From Pleomorphomonas sp. JP5 (GTDB lineage Bacteria; Pseudomonadota; Alphaproteobacteria; Rhizobiales; Pleomorphomonadaceae), in contig NZ_JAMDLI010000022.1 of assembly GCF_023721815.1 (NCBI RefSeq), positions 62,001-126,000 of the forward strand: a stretch of DNA of 64,000 nt, given 5' to 3'. Positions within the stretch are counted from its first letter, which is position 1, and each line of letters begins with the position of its first letter. Below the pieces are notes generated by a model. The model saw only the letters and a program-made list of their open reading frames with translations. It searched no databases and was not told the DNA's origin. Position numbers and translations under genes: made by a program. Shown piece after piece: positions 26,540 to 36,848 of the stretch.

Positions 26540-28510
26540 ATGATCCACGTGACTTTCCCCGATGGTTCGCAGCGCGAATATGCTCCGGGGACAACTGGCG
26601 CCGAGATCGCCGCCCAGATTTCCAAATCGCTGTCGAAAAAAGCCGTCGCCATGACGCTCGATGGCGTGCTCTCCGACCTCAACGACCCCATCGTTACCGA
26701 TGCCAGGCTCGAGATCGTGACGCGCGACGACCCGCGCGCCCTCGAGCTGATCCGCCATGACGCGGCGCATGTGATGGCCGAGGCGGTGCAGGAGCTTTTT
26801 CCGGGCACGCAAGTGACCATCGGTCCGGTGATCGACAACGGCTTCTATTACGATTTCTTCCGCCCGGAAGGGCCGTTCACAACCGACGATCTGCCGAAGA
26901 TCGAGGCGAAGATGCGGGAGATCATTGCCCGCGACAAGCCGTTCACCAAGCAGGTCTGGAGCCGCGACGAGGCCAAGGACTGGTTCGAGAAGAAGGGCGA
27001 GGCCTTCAAGGTCGAGCTGGTCGACGCCATTCCGGCCGACCAGAAGATCAAGATGTACGCGCAGGGCGAGTGGATGGACCTCTGCCGTGGCCCGCACATG
27101 ACCTCTACCGGCAAGATCGGCAATGCCTTCAAGCTGATGAAGGTGGCCGGAGCCTATTGGCGCGGCGATTCCGATCGTGACATGCTGACCCGAATCTACG
27201 CCACGGCCTGGCATACCGAGGAGGACCTCAAGGCCTACCTCACCATGCTGGAAGAAGCCGAGAAGCGCGACCATCGTCGCCTCGGCCGCGAGATGGATCT
27301 CTTCCATTTCCAGGAAGAGGGACCGGGCGTCGTTTTCTGGCACCAGAAGGGCTGGGCGCTGTTCCAGGAGTTGACCGCCTACATGCGGCGGCGTCTGAAA
27401 GGCGACTATCAGGAAGTCAACGCGCCGCAGGTGCTCGACAAGGTGCTGTGGGAGACCTCCGGCCACTGGGGCTGGTACAAGGAAAACATGTTCGCCGTGC
27501 AGTCGGCGGGCGATGAGGCCGAGGACAAGCGGATCTTCGCGCTGAAGCCGATGAACTGCCCTGGCCACATCCAGATTTTCAAGCACGGCCTCAAGAGCTA
27601 CCGCGACTTGCCGATGCGCCTGGCCGAGTTCGGCGCCGTCCATCGCTACGAGCCGTCGGGCGCGATGCACGGGTTGATGCGGGTGCGCGGCTTCACGCAG
27701 GACGATGCGCACATCTTCTGCACCGAAGCGGATATGGCTGCCGAGTGCCTGAAGATCAACGAGCTCATCCTGTCGGTCTACGAGGACTTCGGCTTCAACG
27801 AAATCACCGTGAAGCTGTCGACCCGCCCGGAGAAGCGCGTCGGCTCGGACGAGCTTTGGGATCACGCCGAGGAGGTGATGACCCGCGTTCTCAGCGAGAT
27901 CGCGGAGAAGTCGGGCGGTCGCATCAAGACCGGCATCAATCCGGGCGAGGGCGCCTTCTACGGTCCGAAGTTCGAGTACACCTTGCGTGACGCCATCGGC
28001 CGTGAGTGGCAGTGCGGCACCACGCAGGTGGACTTCAACCTGCCGGAGCGGTTTGGCGCGTTTTATGTCGATGCCGATGGCGGCAAGAAGACGCCGGTGA
28101 TGATCCATCGCGCCATCTGCGGTTCCATGGAGCGCTTCCTCGGCATCCTGATCGAGAACTTCGCCGGTCACTTCCCGCTGTGGTTCGCCCCGGCGCAGGT
28201 GATGGTCACCACCATCACCTCGGAAGCCGACGAGTATGCCAAGGAGGTCTACCAGAAGCTTTTGAAGGCCGGCGTGCGCGTCGACATCGACCTCCGCAAC
28301 GAGAAGATCAACTACAAGGTCCGCGAGCATTCGCTGGCCAAGATCCCGCTGATCTTCGTCTGCGGCCGCAAGGAGGCCGAGGAGAAGTCGGTCAACGTTC
28401 GCACGCTCGGCTCGCAGCATCCGAAGTCGATGTCGCTCGACGAGGCGCTGGCCATGGTGAAGGCGGAGATCGTGCCGCCTGACGTCAAGCGGGCGCTGGC
28501 CGAGGACTGA
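26540..28510 (+). CDS. thrS: Threonyl-tRNA synthetase
   Basis: The 656-residue cytoplasmic enzyme charges tRNA-Thr. It shows the TGS domain (about 1-62), the editing/second additional domain with [17 protein letters not shown], and a class II catalytic core with [10 protein letters not shown] (zinc-binding Cys and His), [19 protein letters not shown] (motif 2) and [17 protein letters not shown] (motif 3), then the anticodon-binding domain. Full length is normal. No T-box or other leader was recognised. A good terminator follows at 28538. Confidence 0.98.
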   Translation: MIHVTFPDGSQREYAPGTTGAEIAAQISKSLSKKAVAMTLDGVLSDLNDPIVTDARLEIVTRDDPRALELIRHDAAHVMAEAVQELFPGTQVTIGPVIDNGFYYDFFRPEGPFTTDDLPKIEAKMREIIARDKPFTKQVWSRDEAKDWFEKKGEAFKVELVDAIPADQKIKMYAQGEWMDLCRGPHMTSTGKIGNAFKLMKVAGAYWRGDSDRDMLTRIYATAWHTEEDLKAYLTMLEEAEKRDHRRLGREMDLFHFQEEGPGVVFWHQKGWALFQELTAYMRRRLKGDYQEVNAPQVLDKVLWETSGHWGWYKENMFAVQSAGDEAEDKRIFALKPMNCPGHIQIFKHGLKSYRDLPMRLAEFGAVHRYEPSGAMHGLMRVRGFTQDDAHIFCTEADMAAECLKINELILSVYEDFGFNEITVKLSTRPEKRVGSDELWDHAEEVMTRVLSEIAEKSGGRIKTGINPGEGAFYGPKFEYTLRDAIGREWQCGTTQVDFNLPERFGAFYVDADGGKKTPVMIHRAICGSMERFLGILIENFAGHFPLWFAPAQVMVTTITSEADEYAKEVYQKLLKAGVRVDIDLRNEKINYKVREHSLAKIPLIFVCGRKEAEEKSVNVRTLGSQHPKSMSLDEALAMVKAEIVPPDVKRALAED

Positions 28511-28537
28511 GCGGCTTTCCGTTCTTCAAGACGCAAG

Positions 28538-28563
28538 AGGCCCGGAGCGATCCGGGCCTTTTC
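28538..28563 (+). terminator. Terminator of thrS
   Basis: A 9-base-pair stem (AGGCCCGGA / TCCGGGCCT, loop GCGA) is followed by TTTT on the plus strand. Confidence 0.88.
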
Positions 28564-28607
28564 AGTTCGAAGACAGCCAAGCCTGGCGCAAGTCACATGG
28601 GCTAGGT

Positions 28608-30617
28608 TTACACAGCGACCCGCTCAAGGAACTCGTCGATCGCCGCTTCGAGGTCGCGGGTCTGGTTCAGCACCAGGGCGGCCGCGGTCTCGACATGGCG
28701 GGCGGTTTCGGAGGTCTTGCCGATCGCCTCGACCACATGGCCGACGCTCTCGGACACGGTGACCGTGTTGCCGGAGGCTTCGCTGACGTTGCGGCTGATC
28801 TCGTTGGTGGAGGATTCCTGCTGTTCCACCGCCGAGGCGATGCCCAGCGTCGCCCGGTTGACCTCCTCCATGGTGGCGGCGATGGCGCGGATCGATTCCA
28901 CTGCCTCGGCCGTCGACGCCTGCATCTCGGAAATCTGCGCGGCGATCTGCTCGGTCGCGCGGGAGGTCTGGTCGGACAGTCCCTTCACCTCGGCGGCGAC
29001 GACGGCGAAGCCCTTGCCGGCCTCGCCGGCGCGTGCCGCCTCGATGGTGGCGTTCAGCGCCAGCAGGTTGGTCTGTTCGGCAATCGACCGGATCAGCGTG
29101 ACCACCTGTCCGACCCGGCTCGCGGCGTCGGCGAGGCCGGCCACCTGCTCGTTGGTGCGACGCGCGCCCTCGGTGGCGCTGCCGATGATGGTGGTCGTGC
29201 GGCCGACGTGGCTGACCACCTCGCTGATCGACGACGCGAGTTCCTCGGCGGCGCCGGCGACGACCGTGACCTTTTCCGAAGCGCCACGCGAGGCGGTTGA
29301 TGCGCTTTCGGCCTGTGTCCGGCTGCGTCCCGCCTCGTCGAGCAGTCCGTCGGCGGCGCTTTGCATGCTGGCCATGGTCTCGGTGACGGCGCGGGTGAGT
29401 TCGCCGGCCACCGAGCGGAAGTCGCGAACCGCCGTTTCGAAGGCTTGCTGGCGGCGATGGCGCTCCTCGGCGTCGAGGCGTTGTTCGTCCTCAAGGCGGG
29501 CCTTTTCGGCCTGATTGTCCTGGAAGACGGCAAGTGTCCGGGCCATGGCGCCGATCTCGTCGGCGCGATCGGTGTCCCCAACCGTTGCCGCTTCGCCACG
29601 CGACAGAACGTCCATGGTGGCACGAATGCGGCCCAACGGCCCTGTGATCGATCGGCTGATCTGCCAACTGATCAGGCCGCCGGCCAGCAGGGTCAGCGGT
29701 CCGACGATATAGATGAGGCGCAACGCAAACCGGGTGCCGTTGGTGAAGGCCTGCGTCGTCGATCCGTTGAGCGCTTCGGCGGCGCCCTTGATGGCGTTGG
29801 TCAACGGTTCGGCGAGATCGAAGGACAGTGACGTCTGGTCGGCGACCTTCACCCAGGATGTGTAGAGATCGACATAGGACGAGAAGGCGGCGGAGTAGGC
29901 CTCTAGCCGCGCCTTGAGGGCATTCTTTGTGTCCGCGCCGAGCTGTGTCTTGTCGAGTTCCCGATTGAACCGGCCGGCGGCTGCGTCGAACGCGCCCGAG
30001 CTCGGTCCATCGTGGCGCAACATGAACTCTGCTCGCGCCTGGTTGAGTTGGGCGAAGGCTTGGACGACGCGGACGGTGTCGGGATTCTGGCCGCTCTTGG
30101 TGGCCTTGTTCACATCGGTACGAAGCGCCTGAAAGGCGGCTTCCATCTCGCCCAGGATACCGCTGTCGTTGCCGAAGCCCAACTTGATCTGCCCGCTCTT
30201 CACCTCGGCGAACTGCTCGGAGATCTTGTCGAAGAGCGCTCCGAGCTGACCGGCTTCGTCGGTTGCCGCGCCAACGGCTCCGGCCGCTTCGCGGAGGTGC
30301 TCTATGGTTTTGCGCGTCTCACCGATCAGGCTGTCGATCTCGTTCGCCCGATCGGGCGTCGCGGCGACCATGAACAGCCGCTCCTTGGCGGCGAGCTTGT
30401 TGGCGAGGCTCTGTGTCTGCTCCGACAGAAGCGACAGGTCGGTGGCGGCCGAGGAGGTCTGCTCCAGCGTGCGCATGGAGACAACGGCGTAACCTCCAGT
30501 GCCGGAGACCACGATCAGCCCGGCGAGCCAGACGAGCGAGAGCGAAGCAACCTTGAGACGGATGGACAGCCCACCACGAGAGCGACGCGAGCCAGCCGGC
30601 TTTGGACGAAACAACAT
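28608..30617 (-). CDS. Methyl-accepting chemotaxis protein
   Basis: The 669-residue receptor has a basic cytoplasmic N-terminus, a membrane helix (about 24-46), a large periplasmic helical domain (about 47-310), a second helix (about 315-335), a HAMP domain and a signalling domain with the hairpin tip [19 protein letters not shown]. The periplasmic part looks like a helical bundle, not Cache. No CheR-docking pentapeptide is present at the C-terminus (it ends FLERVAV). The ATG at 30617 has AGGGGAAA upstream; an in-frame extension to 30746 has no support. Ligand unknown. Confidence 0.93.
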   Translation of the reverse strand: MLFRPKPAGSRRSRGGLSIRLKVASLSLVWLAGLIVVSGTGGYAVVSMRTLEQTSSAATDLSLLSEQTQSLANKLAAKERLFMVAATPDRANEIDSLIGETRKTIEHLREAAGAVGAATDEAGQLGALFDKISEQFAEVKSGQIKLGFGNDSGILGEMEAAFQALRTDVNKATKSGQNPDTVRVVQAFAQLNQARAEFMLRHDGPSSGAFDAAAGRFNRELDKTQLGADTKNALKARLEAYSAAFSSYVDLYTSWVKVADQTSLSFDLAEPLTNAIKGAAEALNGSTTQAFTNGTRFALRLIYIVGPLTLLAGGLISWQISRSITGPLGRIRATMDVLSRGEAATVGDTDRADEIGAMARTLAVFQDNQAEKARLEDEQRLDAEERHRRQQAFETAVRDFRSVAGELTRAVTETMASMQSAADGLLDEAGRSRTQAESASTASRGASEKVTVVAGAAEELASSISEVVSHVGRTTTIIGSATEGARRTNEQVAGLADAASRVGQVVTLIRSIAEQTNLLALNATIEAARAGEAGKGFAVVAAEVKGLSDQTSRATEQIAAQISEMQASTAEAVESIRAIAATMEEVNRATLGIASAVEQQESSTNEISRNVSEASGNTVTVSESVGHVVEAIGKTSETARHVETAAALVLNQTRDLEAAIDEFLERVAV

Positions 30618-31058
30618 GCCATTTCCCCTGCTTGTTTCGTGCACATTAGACTTTTGGTTGCTTAACGGCCGGCTAATCTCGCAATAGGAAGTTGAGTTGT
30701 TGTTTGGCAGGAGTTTATCTTCGGTTAATTGGCCGAGATTGCACATAGTTCCGGCAACTGCGTGCCATTTTAGTTGTCATTTCTCGCAAGGTTCAGTGCT
30801 TGTAAAGAAAATCGACTGTCGGCTTGCCGCTGTTTCGAGCAAAAGGTGCGGAAATGGGAGGCACACTTAACGTGCTCACTAGATACAGCTGCAATGTCGC
30901 GGTGTCATAGGTGTTCTCGCTTATGCCTTCTGGGCCAGTCAGGCTCACGCATTGGCTGTGATCCGGAGAGAACCTGAGGACGTGGATTAAAAAAAAGCGC
31001 GACCTCGGTTATCGGAATCTGTAACGTGGCAGTCCACTTTCCACCGGACTTCTTCTGA
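30618..31058. other. Divergent intergenic region, chemoreceptor / oxidoreductase
   Basis: The 441 bases must hold the promoters of both divergent genes. Composition is AT-richer near the chemoreceptor start. I see no clear operator or RNA. The oxidoreductase ATG has no strong ribosome site, only CCGGACTTCTTCTGA upstream. Confidence 0.45.
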
Positions 31059-33146
31059 ATGAACGTCACGCTTCGCCCCGGTTTCGCCCATTCCGCCTGT
31101 CCGCACGACTGCCCGTCGACCTGCGCGCTCGATGTCGAGATGATGCCGGACGGCCGCATTGGCCGGCTGCGTGGTTCGCCCGACAACAGCTACACGGCCG
31201 GCGTCATCTGCGCCAAGGTCGGCCGCTATGCCGAACGGCTCTACCATCCCGATCGCCTCAAGGCGCCGCTGCTCAACGTGGGCGCCAAGGGTGAAGGCAA
31301 GTTTCAGGAAATCTCCTGGGAAGAAGCACTCGACCGCGTCGCCGATGCCTTTCTGACCGCCGAGCGAGAGTTTGGCGCCGAAAGCGTCCTGCCCTACAAG
31401 TATGCCGGCACCATGGGTCTCGTGCAGCGCGACAGCCTCGAGCGGCTGCGGCACGTCAAGAAATACTCACGCAGCCACGACACCATTTGCGTGACGCCGG
31501 CCTGGACGGGCTGGATCGCTGGCACCGGTCTTCTTGCCGGACCGGATCCGCGCGAGATGGCGCAGTCCGATTGCATCGTCATCTGGGGCACCAACGCCGT
31601 GGCGACGCAGGTCAACGTGATGACCCACGCCATCCGTGCCCGCAAGAGCCGAGGCGCCAAGATCGTCGCCGTCGACGTCTACGAAACGGAGACCGTGCGG
31701 CAGGCCGATCTCGGCCTCGTGCTGAGGCCCGGATCCGACGCTGCGCTCGCCTGCGCCGTCATGCACATTGCCTTCCGCGACGGGTATGCCGACCGCGCCT
31801 ACATGGAAAGATACGCCGACGCGCCGGCCGAGCTGGAGGCGCATCTCAAGTCGCGGACGCCGGAGTGGGCGGCGGCGATCACCGGCCTCCCGGTCACCGA
31901 TATCGAGGCGTTCGGCAAATTGGTCGGCACGACCCCGCGCACCTTCTTCCGCCTCGGCTATGGCTTTACCCGGTCGCGCAACGGCGTCGTCTCCATGCAT
32001 GCGGCGCAGTCGATCGCCACGGTGCTGGGGCTCTGGCAGCGCGAGGGGGCGGGAGCCTTTCACAACAACGGTGCGATCTTCCGTCTCGACAAGACGATGG
32101 TCGAGGGGACCGATGTGGAAGACGAGAGCGTTCGCCACCTCGATCACTCGCGCGTCGGCCCGGTGCTGGTCGGCGAGGCGGGCGCGCTGAAGGGCGGGCC
32201 GCCGGTCAAGGCGATGATCATCCAGAACTGCAACCCGATGACGGTGACGCCCGAGCAGGAGAAGGTGCGGCGCGGCTTCCTCCGCGACGACCTGTTCGTC
32301 TGCGTCCACGAGCAGTTCATTACCGACACGGCCAAGATGGCCGACATCGTGCTGCCGGCCACCATGTTCCTGGAGCACGACGACATCTACAAGGCCGGCG
32401 GGCAGCAGAGCATCCTGTTCGGGCCGAAGCTCGTCGAACCGCCGGAAGGGCCGCGAGAGAACGTCTATGTCGTCAACGAGCTGGCGAGGCGCCTCGGCGC
32501 CGAGCATCCAGGCTTCCACATGACGGCGCGCGAGCATGTCGACTGGATGCTTCGCCACTCCGGCCTCGGAACTCTGGCCGACCTAGAGGAGAAGCGCTTT
32601 CTCGACATGCAGCCGGACTTCGAGACGGCGCATTATGTGAAAGGCTTCGCCTATCCCGACGGCAAGTTCCGCTTCAAGCCGGATTGGGCCAACGTCAAGT
32701 CGTCCAATGTCGGACCCATGGGGCCGTGGCGGGAAATGCCGTCACTGCCCGACTACTGGCCGGTGGTCGAGGAGGCCGACGAGACGCACCCCTTCCGTCT
32801 CGTTACCGCGCCGGCGCGCAACTTCCTCAACACTTCGTTCGGCGAGACGGCGACGTCCTCGGTCCGCGAAGGGCGGCCGACGCTGAAGGTGCGGCCGGAT
32901 GAGGCGGCTCGGCTCGGGATCGCCCAGGGCGACGCGGTTGTAATCGGCAACCATCGTGGCCGGGTCGAGCTTCACGCCGAACTCTTCGAGGGGCTACGGA
33001 GCGGTGTTGTTGTGGCCGAGGGCATCTGGGCGAACCGGGCGCACAAAGGCGGGGCAGGGATCAACACGCTGACCGGGGCGGACGAAATCGCTCCCTTTGG
33101 CGGTGCTGCCTTTCACGATACCAAGGTCTGGCTGAGGAAGCTGTGA
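31059..33146 (+). CDS. Molybdopterin-dependent oxidoreductase, catalytic subunit
   Basis: The 695-residue protein is of the formate dehydrogenase / DMSO reductase superfamily. It has an N-terminal [4Fe-4S] site (CPHDCPSTC and GVICAKV, about residues 14-50), the molybdopterin-binding core, and a C-terminal Mo-dinucleotide binding domain (about 575-695) with RLVTAPARNFLNTSF. No Tat signal is present, so it is cytoplasmic. No Fe-S or membrane subunit lies beside it, so its electron partner and substrate are unknown. It resembles the anaerobic-dehydrogenase branch without assigned role. Bacterial relatives are often annotated only as molybdopterin oxidoreductase. Confidence 0.88.
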   Translation: MNVTLRPGFAHSACPHDCPSTCALDVEMMPDGRIGRLRGSPDNSYTAGVICAKVGRYAERLYHPDRLKAPLLNVGAKGEGKFQEISWEEALDRVADAFLTAEREFGAESVLPYKYAGTMGLVQRDSLERLRHVKKYSRSHDTICVTPAWTGWIAGTGLLAGPDPREMAQSDCIVIWGTNAVATQVNVMTHAIRARKSRGAKIVAVDVYETETVRQADLGLVLRPGSDAALACAVMHIAFRDGYADRAYMERYADAPAELEAHLKSRTPEWAAAITGLPVTDIEAFGKLVGTTPRTFFRLGYGFTRSRNGVVSMHAAQSIATVLGLWQREGAGAFHNNGAIFRLDKTMVEGTDVEDESVRHLDHSRVGPVLVGEAGALKGGPPVKAMIIQNCNPMTVTPEQEKVRRGFLRDDLFVCVHEQFITDTAKMADIVLPATMFLEHDDIYKAGGQQSILFGPKLVEPPEGPRENVYVVNELARRLGAEHPGFHMTAREHVDWMLRHSGLGTLADLEEKRFLDMQPDFETAHYVKGFAYPDGKFRFKPDWANVKSSNVGPMGPWREMPSLPDYWPVVEEADETHPFRLVTAPARNFLNTSFGETATSSVREGRPTLKVRPDEAARLGIAQGDAVVIGNHRGRVELHAELFEGLRSGVVVAEGIWANRAHKGGAGINTLTGADEIAPFGGAAFHDTKVWLRKL

Positions 33147-33285
33147 CGCGGAAGGGCAAACCCAAGATCCGCATTCGAGGCGTTTCCTTTGCATTGAGGT
33201 GATTCCATCCAATCGGAAAATGCTCTATGAAATCGCCGTTCTGGAGCCGCGTGGCGCGGCCCGACGATTCTTTCCGAATGAGGCC

Positions 33286-33600
33286 ATGATGCGGGTTGTT
33301 TCCGGTTCTGTTGCCGCCGTTGCGCTTGCCGTCGGTCTGGTGAGCGCGTTGCCGGCAAGCGCCGACACGATTTCCCGCGACACTCTGTCGCGCAAGCTCC
33401 TCGATTACTGCGTCAACACCCAGTACCGCGTCGAAGGCATCGACCGAAACTCCATGATCGACAAATGCCGCAAGGCCTCGGTGGCCGCGATGGCTCAGCT
33501 CGAGGGCGACAGTTTCGATGCGCCGTCGCGTGCGAAGCTCACGGCCGAGCAGGACAAGGCAATTCGCGCCGCCGTCGCTGCCGCTTTCGCCAAGAAGTAA
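33286..33600 (+). CDS. Small secreted protein of unknown function
   Basis: The 104-residue product has a clear signal peptide (VVSGSVAAVALAVGLVSALPASA, cleavage after ASA at about 25-27) and a mature part of about 78 residues, mostly helical. Two cysteines (DYCVNTQY and DKCRKAS) could form a disulfide in the periplasm. The ATG at 33286 has GAGG three bases upstream; the open frame to 33199 lacks support. I do not recognise the family. It may be co-transcribed with the oxidoreductase gene, which ends about 140 bases earlier. Confidence 0.7.
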   Translation: MMRVVSGSVAAVALAVGLVSALPASADTISRDTLSRKLLDYCVNTQYRVEGIDRNSMIDKCRKASVAAMAQLEGDSFDAPSRAKLTAEQDKAIRAAVAAAFAKK

Positions 33601-33661
33601 GTTTCCGCCTGGCAAGACGTGATGTTCTCTCCGTCGGGTTCTTCACCCGGCGGACGAAAAC

Positions 33662-34309
33662 TCACGCCATGATCGCCTTGATGCCGTCGGCGACGAACTG
33701 AACGGCGAGCGAGGCGAGCAGGACGCCGAGAAGCCGCGTCAGCACGTTGCGGCCGGTGTCGCCGAGGTAGCGGTCGATGCGGTCGGCGGCGAGGAAGATC
33801 GCGAAAGACAGGGCGATGATCGCGGCGATGATCAGCACCAGCGTCGCCATGGTCAGCGCATCGTGCGCGTCCGCCGCCAGCAGAATGGTGGCCGATATGG
33901 CGCCTGGGCCGGCGAGGAAGGGGATGGCGATCGGGAAGACGGCGAGGTGACGGATATCCTCGCCGATCGGCTGCGGATGACCGACGGCGACGTCGGCATG
34001 GCCGCCTTTGTCATTGGTGCCCGACTTTGGCTTCTCGAACACCATCTCGAAGGCGATCCAGAACAAGAGAAGACCGCCGGCAATGCGGAAGGCCGGCATC
34101 GAGATGCCGAGGAAGGTCAGGATGCCGGCGCCAACGAAGGCGAAGGCGATCAGCACCAGAAAGGCGATGACCGAGGCGCGCACGGCCATGGCCTTGCGCA
34201 TCTCGGGGCGAGCGCCTGCGGTCAGCGCCAAGACGAGCGGCGCAAGGCCCACCGGATCGATGGTGACGAAAAGTGTCGCGAAGGCATTGAGGATATAGTC
34301 GATCGGCAT
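33662..34309 (-). CDS. MarC family integral membrane protein
   Basis: The 215-residue protein has six predicted helices and the MarC/UPF0056 patterns FVTIDPVGLAPLVLAL at the N-terminus and AGPGAISATILLA in the middle. Members are annotated as NAAT-type transporters, but no substrate is firmly known. The ATG at 34309 gives the family's N-terminus; the frame extends to 34459 without family similarity. It is divergent from the ClbS-like gene, about 100 bases apart. Confidence 0.9.
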   Translation of the reverse strand: MPIDYILNAFATLFVTIDPVGLAPLVLALTAGARPEMRKAMAVRASVIAFLVLIAFAFVGAGILTFLGISMPAFRIAGGLLLFWIAFEMVFEKPKSGTNDKGGHADVAVGHPQPIGEDIRHLAVFPIAIPFLAGPGAISATILLAADAHDALTMATLVLIIAAIIALSFAIFLAADRIDRYLGDTGRNVLTRLLGVLLASLAVQFVADGIKAIMA

Positions 34310-34409
34310 GGCCTGTCCGTCGTTTCGGAAGTTGCCCGTTGCTCTGCCAGAAAACCGATAGCGCCGATAGGGGCGGGTAACCTGTTGGCTGTGATTATAA
34401 GGAAAAGTC

Positions 34410-34922
34410 GTGGCCGTTCCCACAAACAAGACCGAACTCGTCGAGGCTATTCGCGGCAACTACCTGAAACTTCGTACCGATCTGGATGGTGTACCCGAGG
34501 CGCTCAGTCGCGAGCGGACGCTCGAAGGGCATGCCAGACACACGGTCATGAGCGTGCATGATCTCACTGCCTATCTCGTCGGCTGGGGGGAGCTGGTGCT
34601 GAAATGGCATGCCGGCCGAAACGCGGGCCAACAGGTGGATTTCCCTGAGACCGGCTACAAGTGGAACGAGCTCGGTCGACTGGCGCAGAAGTTCTATGCC
34701 GACCATGCGGATCTGACCTATCCGGCTCTGCTCGACCGCTTCGCCTCGACCAAGGATCGCATCCTCACCGCCATCGAGAAGACCGGAAACGAAGACCTCT
34801 ACGGCAAACCTTGGTACGAGACCTACACGCTCGGCCGCATGATCCAGCTCAACACGTCCTCGCCCTTCGACAACGCCCGCAAGCGGTTGCGGCGGTGGAA
34901 GAAGGAAAAGGGACTCGCCTGA
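34410..34922 (+). CDS. ClbS/DfsB family four-helix protein (DUF1706)
   Basis: The 170-residue protein matches the ClbS/DfsB (DUF1706) pattern: [14 protein letters not shown] at the start, [19 protein letters not shown], and [25 protein letters not shown] near the end. ClbS of colibactin producers protects against the toxin by opening its cyclopropane; most members have no known role. No colibactin-like genes are in this window. It starts with GTG after AAGGAAAAGTC. It sits where ribH usually precedes nusB in related genomes. Confidence 0.88.
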   Translation: MAVPTNKTELVEAIRGNYLKLRTDLDGVPEALSRERTLEGHARHTVMSVHDLTAYLVGWGELVLKWHAGRNAGQQVDFPETGYKWNELGRLAQKFYADHADLTYPALLDRFASTKDRILTAIEKTGNEDLYGKPWYETYTLGRMIQLNTSSPFDNARKRLRRWKKEKGLA

Positions 34923-35137
34923 AGCCGAGGGGGAGCGAAGTGCCGTTTTCCGCTGGACAAACCGGCCGTTCCGTGGTCTTTGCGCCGCCACAGCTTTATC
35001 AGGACCAGCCGCCGACTGGCGGCGCCTTACGCGCCGCTCTCCCCGGAGCGTGGTGGCGTTTCGAAACGACGATTCAGCGCGGATGTGAGCCCGGGTGCAA
35101 TGCCGGTCGATCCTGCCGCCTGGGAGACATTGGGACC

Positions 35138-35638
35138 ATGAACGACGACCGATCCGGCACCCGATCCGAGCCGCGTCCGGCCAACCAGCGCGGCGCCGCC
35201 CGCCTTGCCGCCGTGCAGGCGCTTTACCAACTCGAGATCGGCGGCGGCGACCTCATGGAAGTCGTGCATGAGTTCGAGGCCTTCCGTTTGGGTAAGGAAC
35301 TCGACGGTTTCGAGTATCGGCAGGCGGATGCCGGCTGGTTCCGCGATATCGTCGGCGGTGTCGTCGCCGACCAGCGGACGGTTGATCCCATGGTGCATAC
35401 CGCGCTGGTCGAGGACTGGCCGCTGAAGCGCGTCGATGCGACGCTTCGCGCTATCCTGCGCTGCGGCACCTACGAGCTCCTGAAGCGTGGCGACGTACCG
35501 GGCCGGGTCATCATTTCCGAGTATATCGACGTTGCCCGCGCCTTCTTCGAGGACGACGAACCCCGTCTCGTCAATGGCGTGCTCGACCGTATCGCCCACG
35601 AAATCCGTCCGGACGAGTTCCCCAAAGAGGGGGGCTGA
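35138..35638 (+). CDS. nusB: Transcription antitermination factor NusB
   Basis: The 166-residue RNA-binding protein has the NusB fold, with [17 protein letters not shown] at the start and [17 protein letters not shown] and [13 protein letters not shown] in the C-terminal half. With NusE it binds boxA RNA and promotes antitermination on rRNA operons. ATG at 35138 follows GGGAGACATTGGGACC. It is separated from thiL by a single base, so the two form an operon, as is usual in this class. Confidence 0.95.
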   Translation: MNDDRSGTRSEPRPANQRGAARLAAVQALYQLEIGGGDLMEVVHEFEAFRLGKELDGFEYRQADAGWFRDIVGGVVADQRTVDPMVHTALVEDWPLKRVDATLRAILRCGTYELLKRGDVPGRVIISEYIDVARAFFEDDEPRLVNGVLDRIAHEIRPDEFPKEGG

Positions 35639-35639
35639 C

Positions 35640-36635
35640 ATGACGGCGGCGGACGGCCTTGGCGAGTTCGAACTGATCGCTCGGGTCTTTGCGCCGCTTG
35701 CGGCCGATGGCGCCCTGGGGCTCACCGACGACGCTGCCTTCTACCGCCCCCGTCCCGGCCTCGACCTCGTGCTGACCAAGGACGAGGTGGTGAGCGGCGT
35801 TCATTTCTTTGCCGATGATGCTTGGGACGCGGTGGCGCGCAAGGCATTGCGCGTCAACCTCTCCGATCTCGCGGCAAAAGGCGCGGCGCCGGTCGGCTAT
35901 CTTCTCGCCCTCGGCCTTCCGAAGGATTTTACGGGAGAGCAAATCGACGCCCTGGGCGCCGGTCTTGCCGCCGATCAGGCGACCTACGGAATCTCTCTTT
36001 ATGGCGGCGATACGGTGCGCTCTCCGGCCGGCCTGACGCTGTCGGTGACGGCAATCGGCGAGGTCAGGCAAGGGGGAATGGTCAGGCGTGGCGGCGCGCA
36101 GGTCGAAGAGATCATTGTGGTGACCGGCACCATCGGCGACGCCGCCCTTGGCCTTTCGTTGCGTCTCGATCCGGCGCTCTCGGACCGGCTAGGGCTCTCT
36201 GCCGAGCATCGCGGCCATCTACTCGATCGTTACCTGCTGCCCCAGCCGCGTGGCGCCCTGGCGTCGGCGGTGGCCGACTGCGCGTCCGGCGGAATGGATA
36301 TTTCCGACGGCCTCGTCGGCGATCTCGGCAAGATGGCCGCCGCCTCCGGCGTCGCCATAGAGATCGACGCCGACCGCGTGCCGCTTTCGACGGCGGCGAA
36401 GGCCGCGGTGTCTGCCGACCCGCGTCTTCTCGCGGTTGCCCTGACCGGTGGTGATGACTACGAGTTGGCCCTGTCCATTCCTCGGGACAAGCTCGACACT
36501 TTCCTTGCGGCCGCCGCGGCGCAGGGCGTTGGCGCCACCGCGATCGGTCGGGTCAGGTCGGGGGAGGGCGTTGCGGTTCGGGGCGACCATCCGGCGCTCA
36601 CCGAACTCGGGTCGGGCTCCTACCGGCATTTCTAG
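35640..36635 (+). CDS. thiL: Thiamine-monophosphate kinase
   Basis: ThiL phosphorylates thiamine monophosphate to the active diphosphate. The 331-residue protein has GLTDDAAFYRPRPG near the start, RVNLSDLAAKGAAPVGYLL, YGGDTVRSPAGLTLSVTAIG and GGDDYELAL, all family metal- and ATP-binding segments. Start ATG is 1 base after the nusB stop. No thiamine riboswitch is visible. Confidence 0.95.
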   Translation: MTAADGLGEFELIARVFAPLAADGALGLTDDAAFYRPRPGLDLVLTKDEVVSGVHFFADDAWDAVARKALRVNLSDLAAKGAAPVGYLLALGLPKDFTGEQIDALGAGLAADQATYGISLYGGDTVRSPAGLTLSVTAIGEVRQGGMVRRGGAQVEEIIVVTGTIGDAALGLSLRLDPALSDRLGLSAEHRGHLLDRYLLPQPRGALASAVADCASGGMDISDGLVGDLGKMAAASGVAIEIDADRVPLSTAAKAAVSADPRLLAVALTGGDDYELALSIPRDKLDTFLAAAAAQGVGATAIGRVRSGEGVAVRGDHPALTELGSGSYRHF

Positions 36636-36771
36636 CGCAAGGCCGGCAGGTGTGGGAAACCGGCGATTGCCGAACAGGCTCGAGGCATCCGGCGCGAAAG
36701 CTGCTAAGTTTCGTGTCTGGGAGACGCGCGGGCAGCTGTTCGGCTTGCGTCGTCTGGGGCGAGTCGCTAGA

Positions 36772-36785
36772 TGTCCGCGCGGACA
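36772..36785. promoter_or_regulatory. Perfect 14-base palindrome before the DedA-type gene
   Basis: TGTCCGCGCGGACA is a perfect palindrome 63 bases upstream of the next start codon. It may be an operator. It is too short, and lacks a T-run, to be a terminator. Confidence 0.35.
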
Positions 36786-36848
36786 CGTTTGGCTAGTCGC
36801 CGACTTTTATTTCGAATCCTTGTTTTTCTTTGCATTTTCGGAGGGGCG

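Noticed and set aside
26330-28420. Long minus-strand open frame opposite thrS
   Set aside because: Antisense artefact of GC-rich third positions; thrS has all class II motifs.
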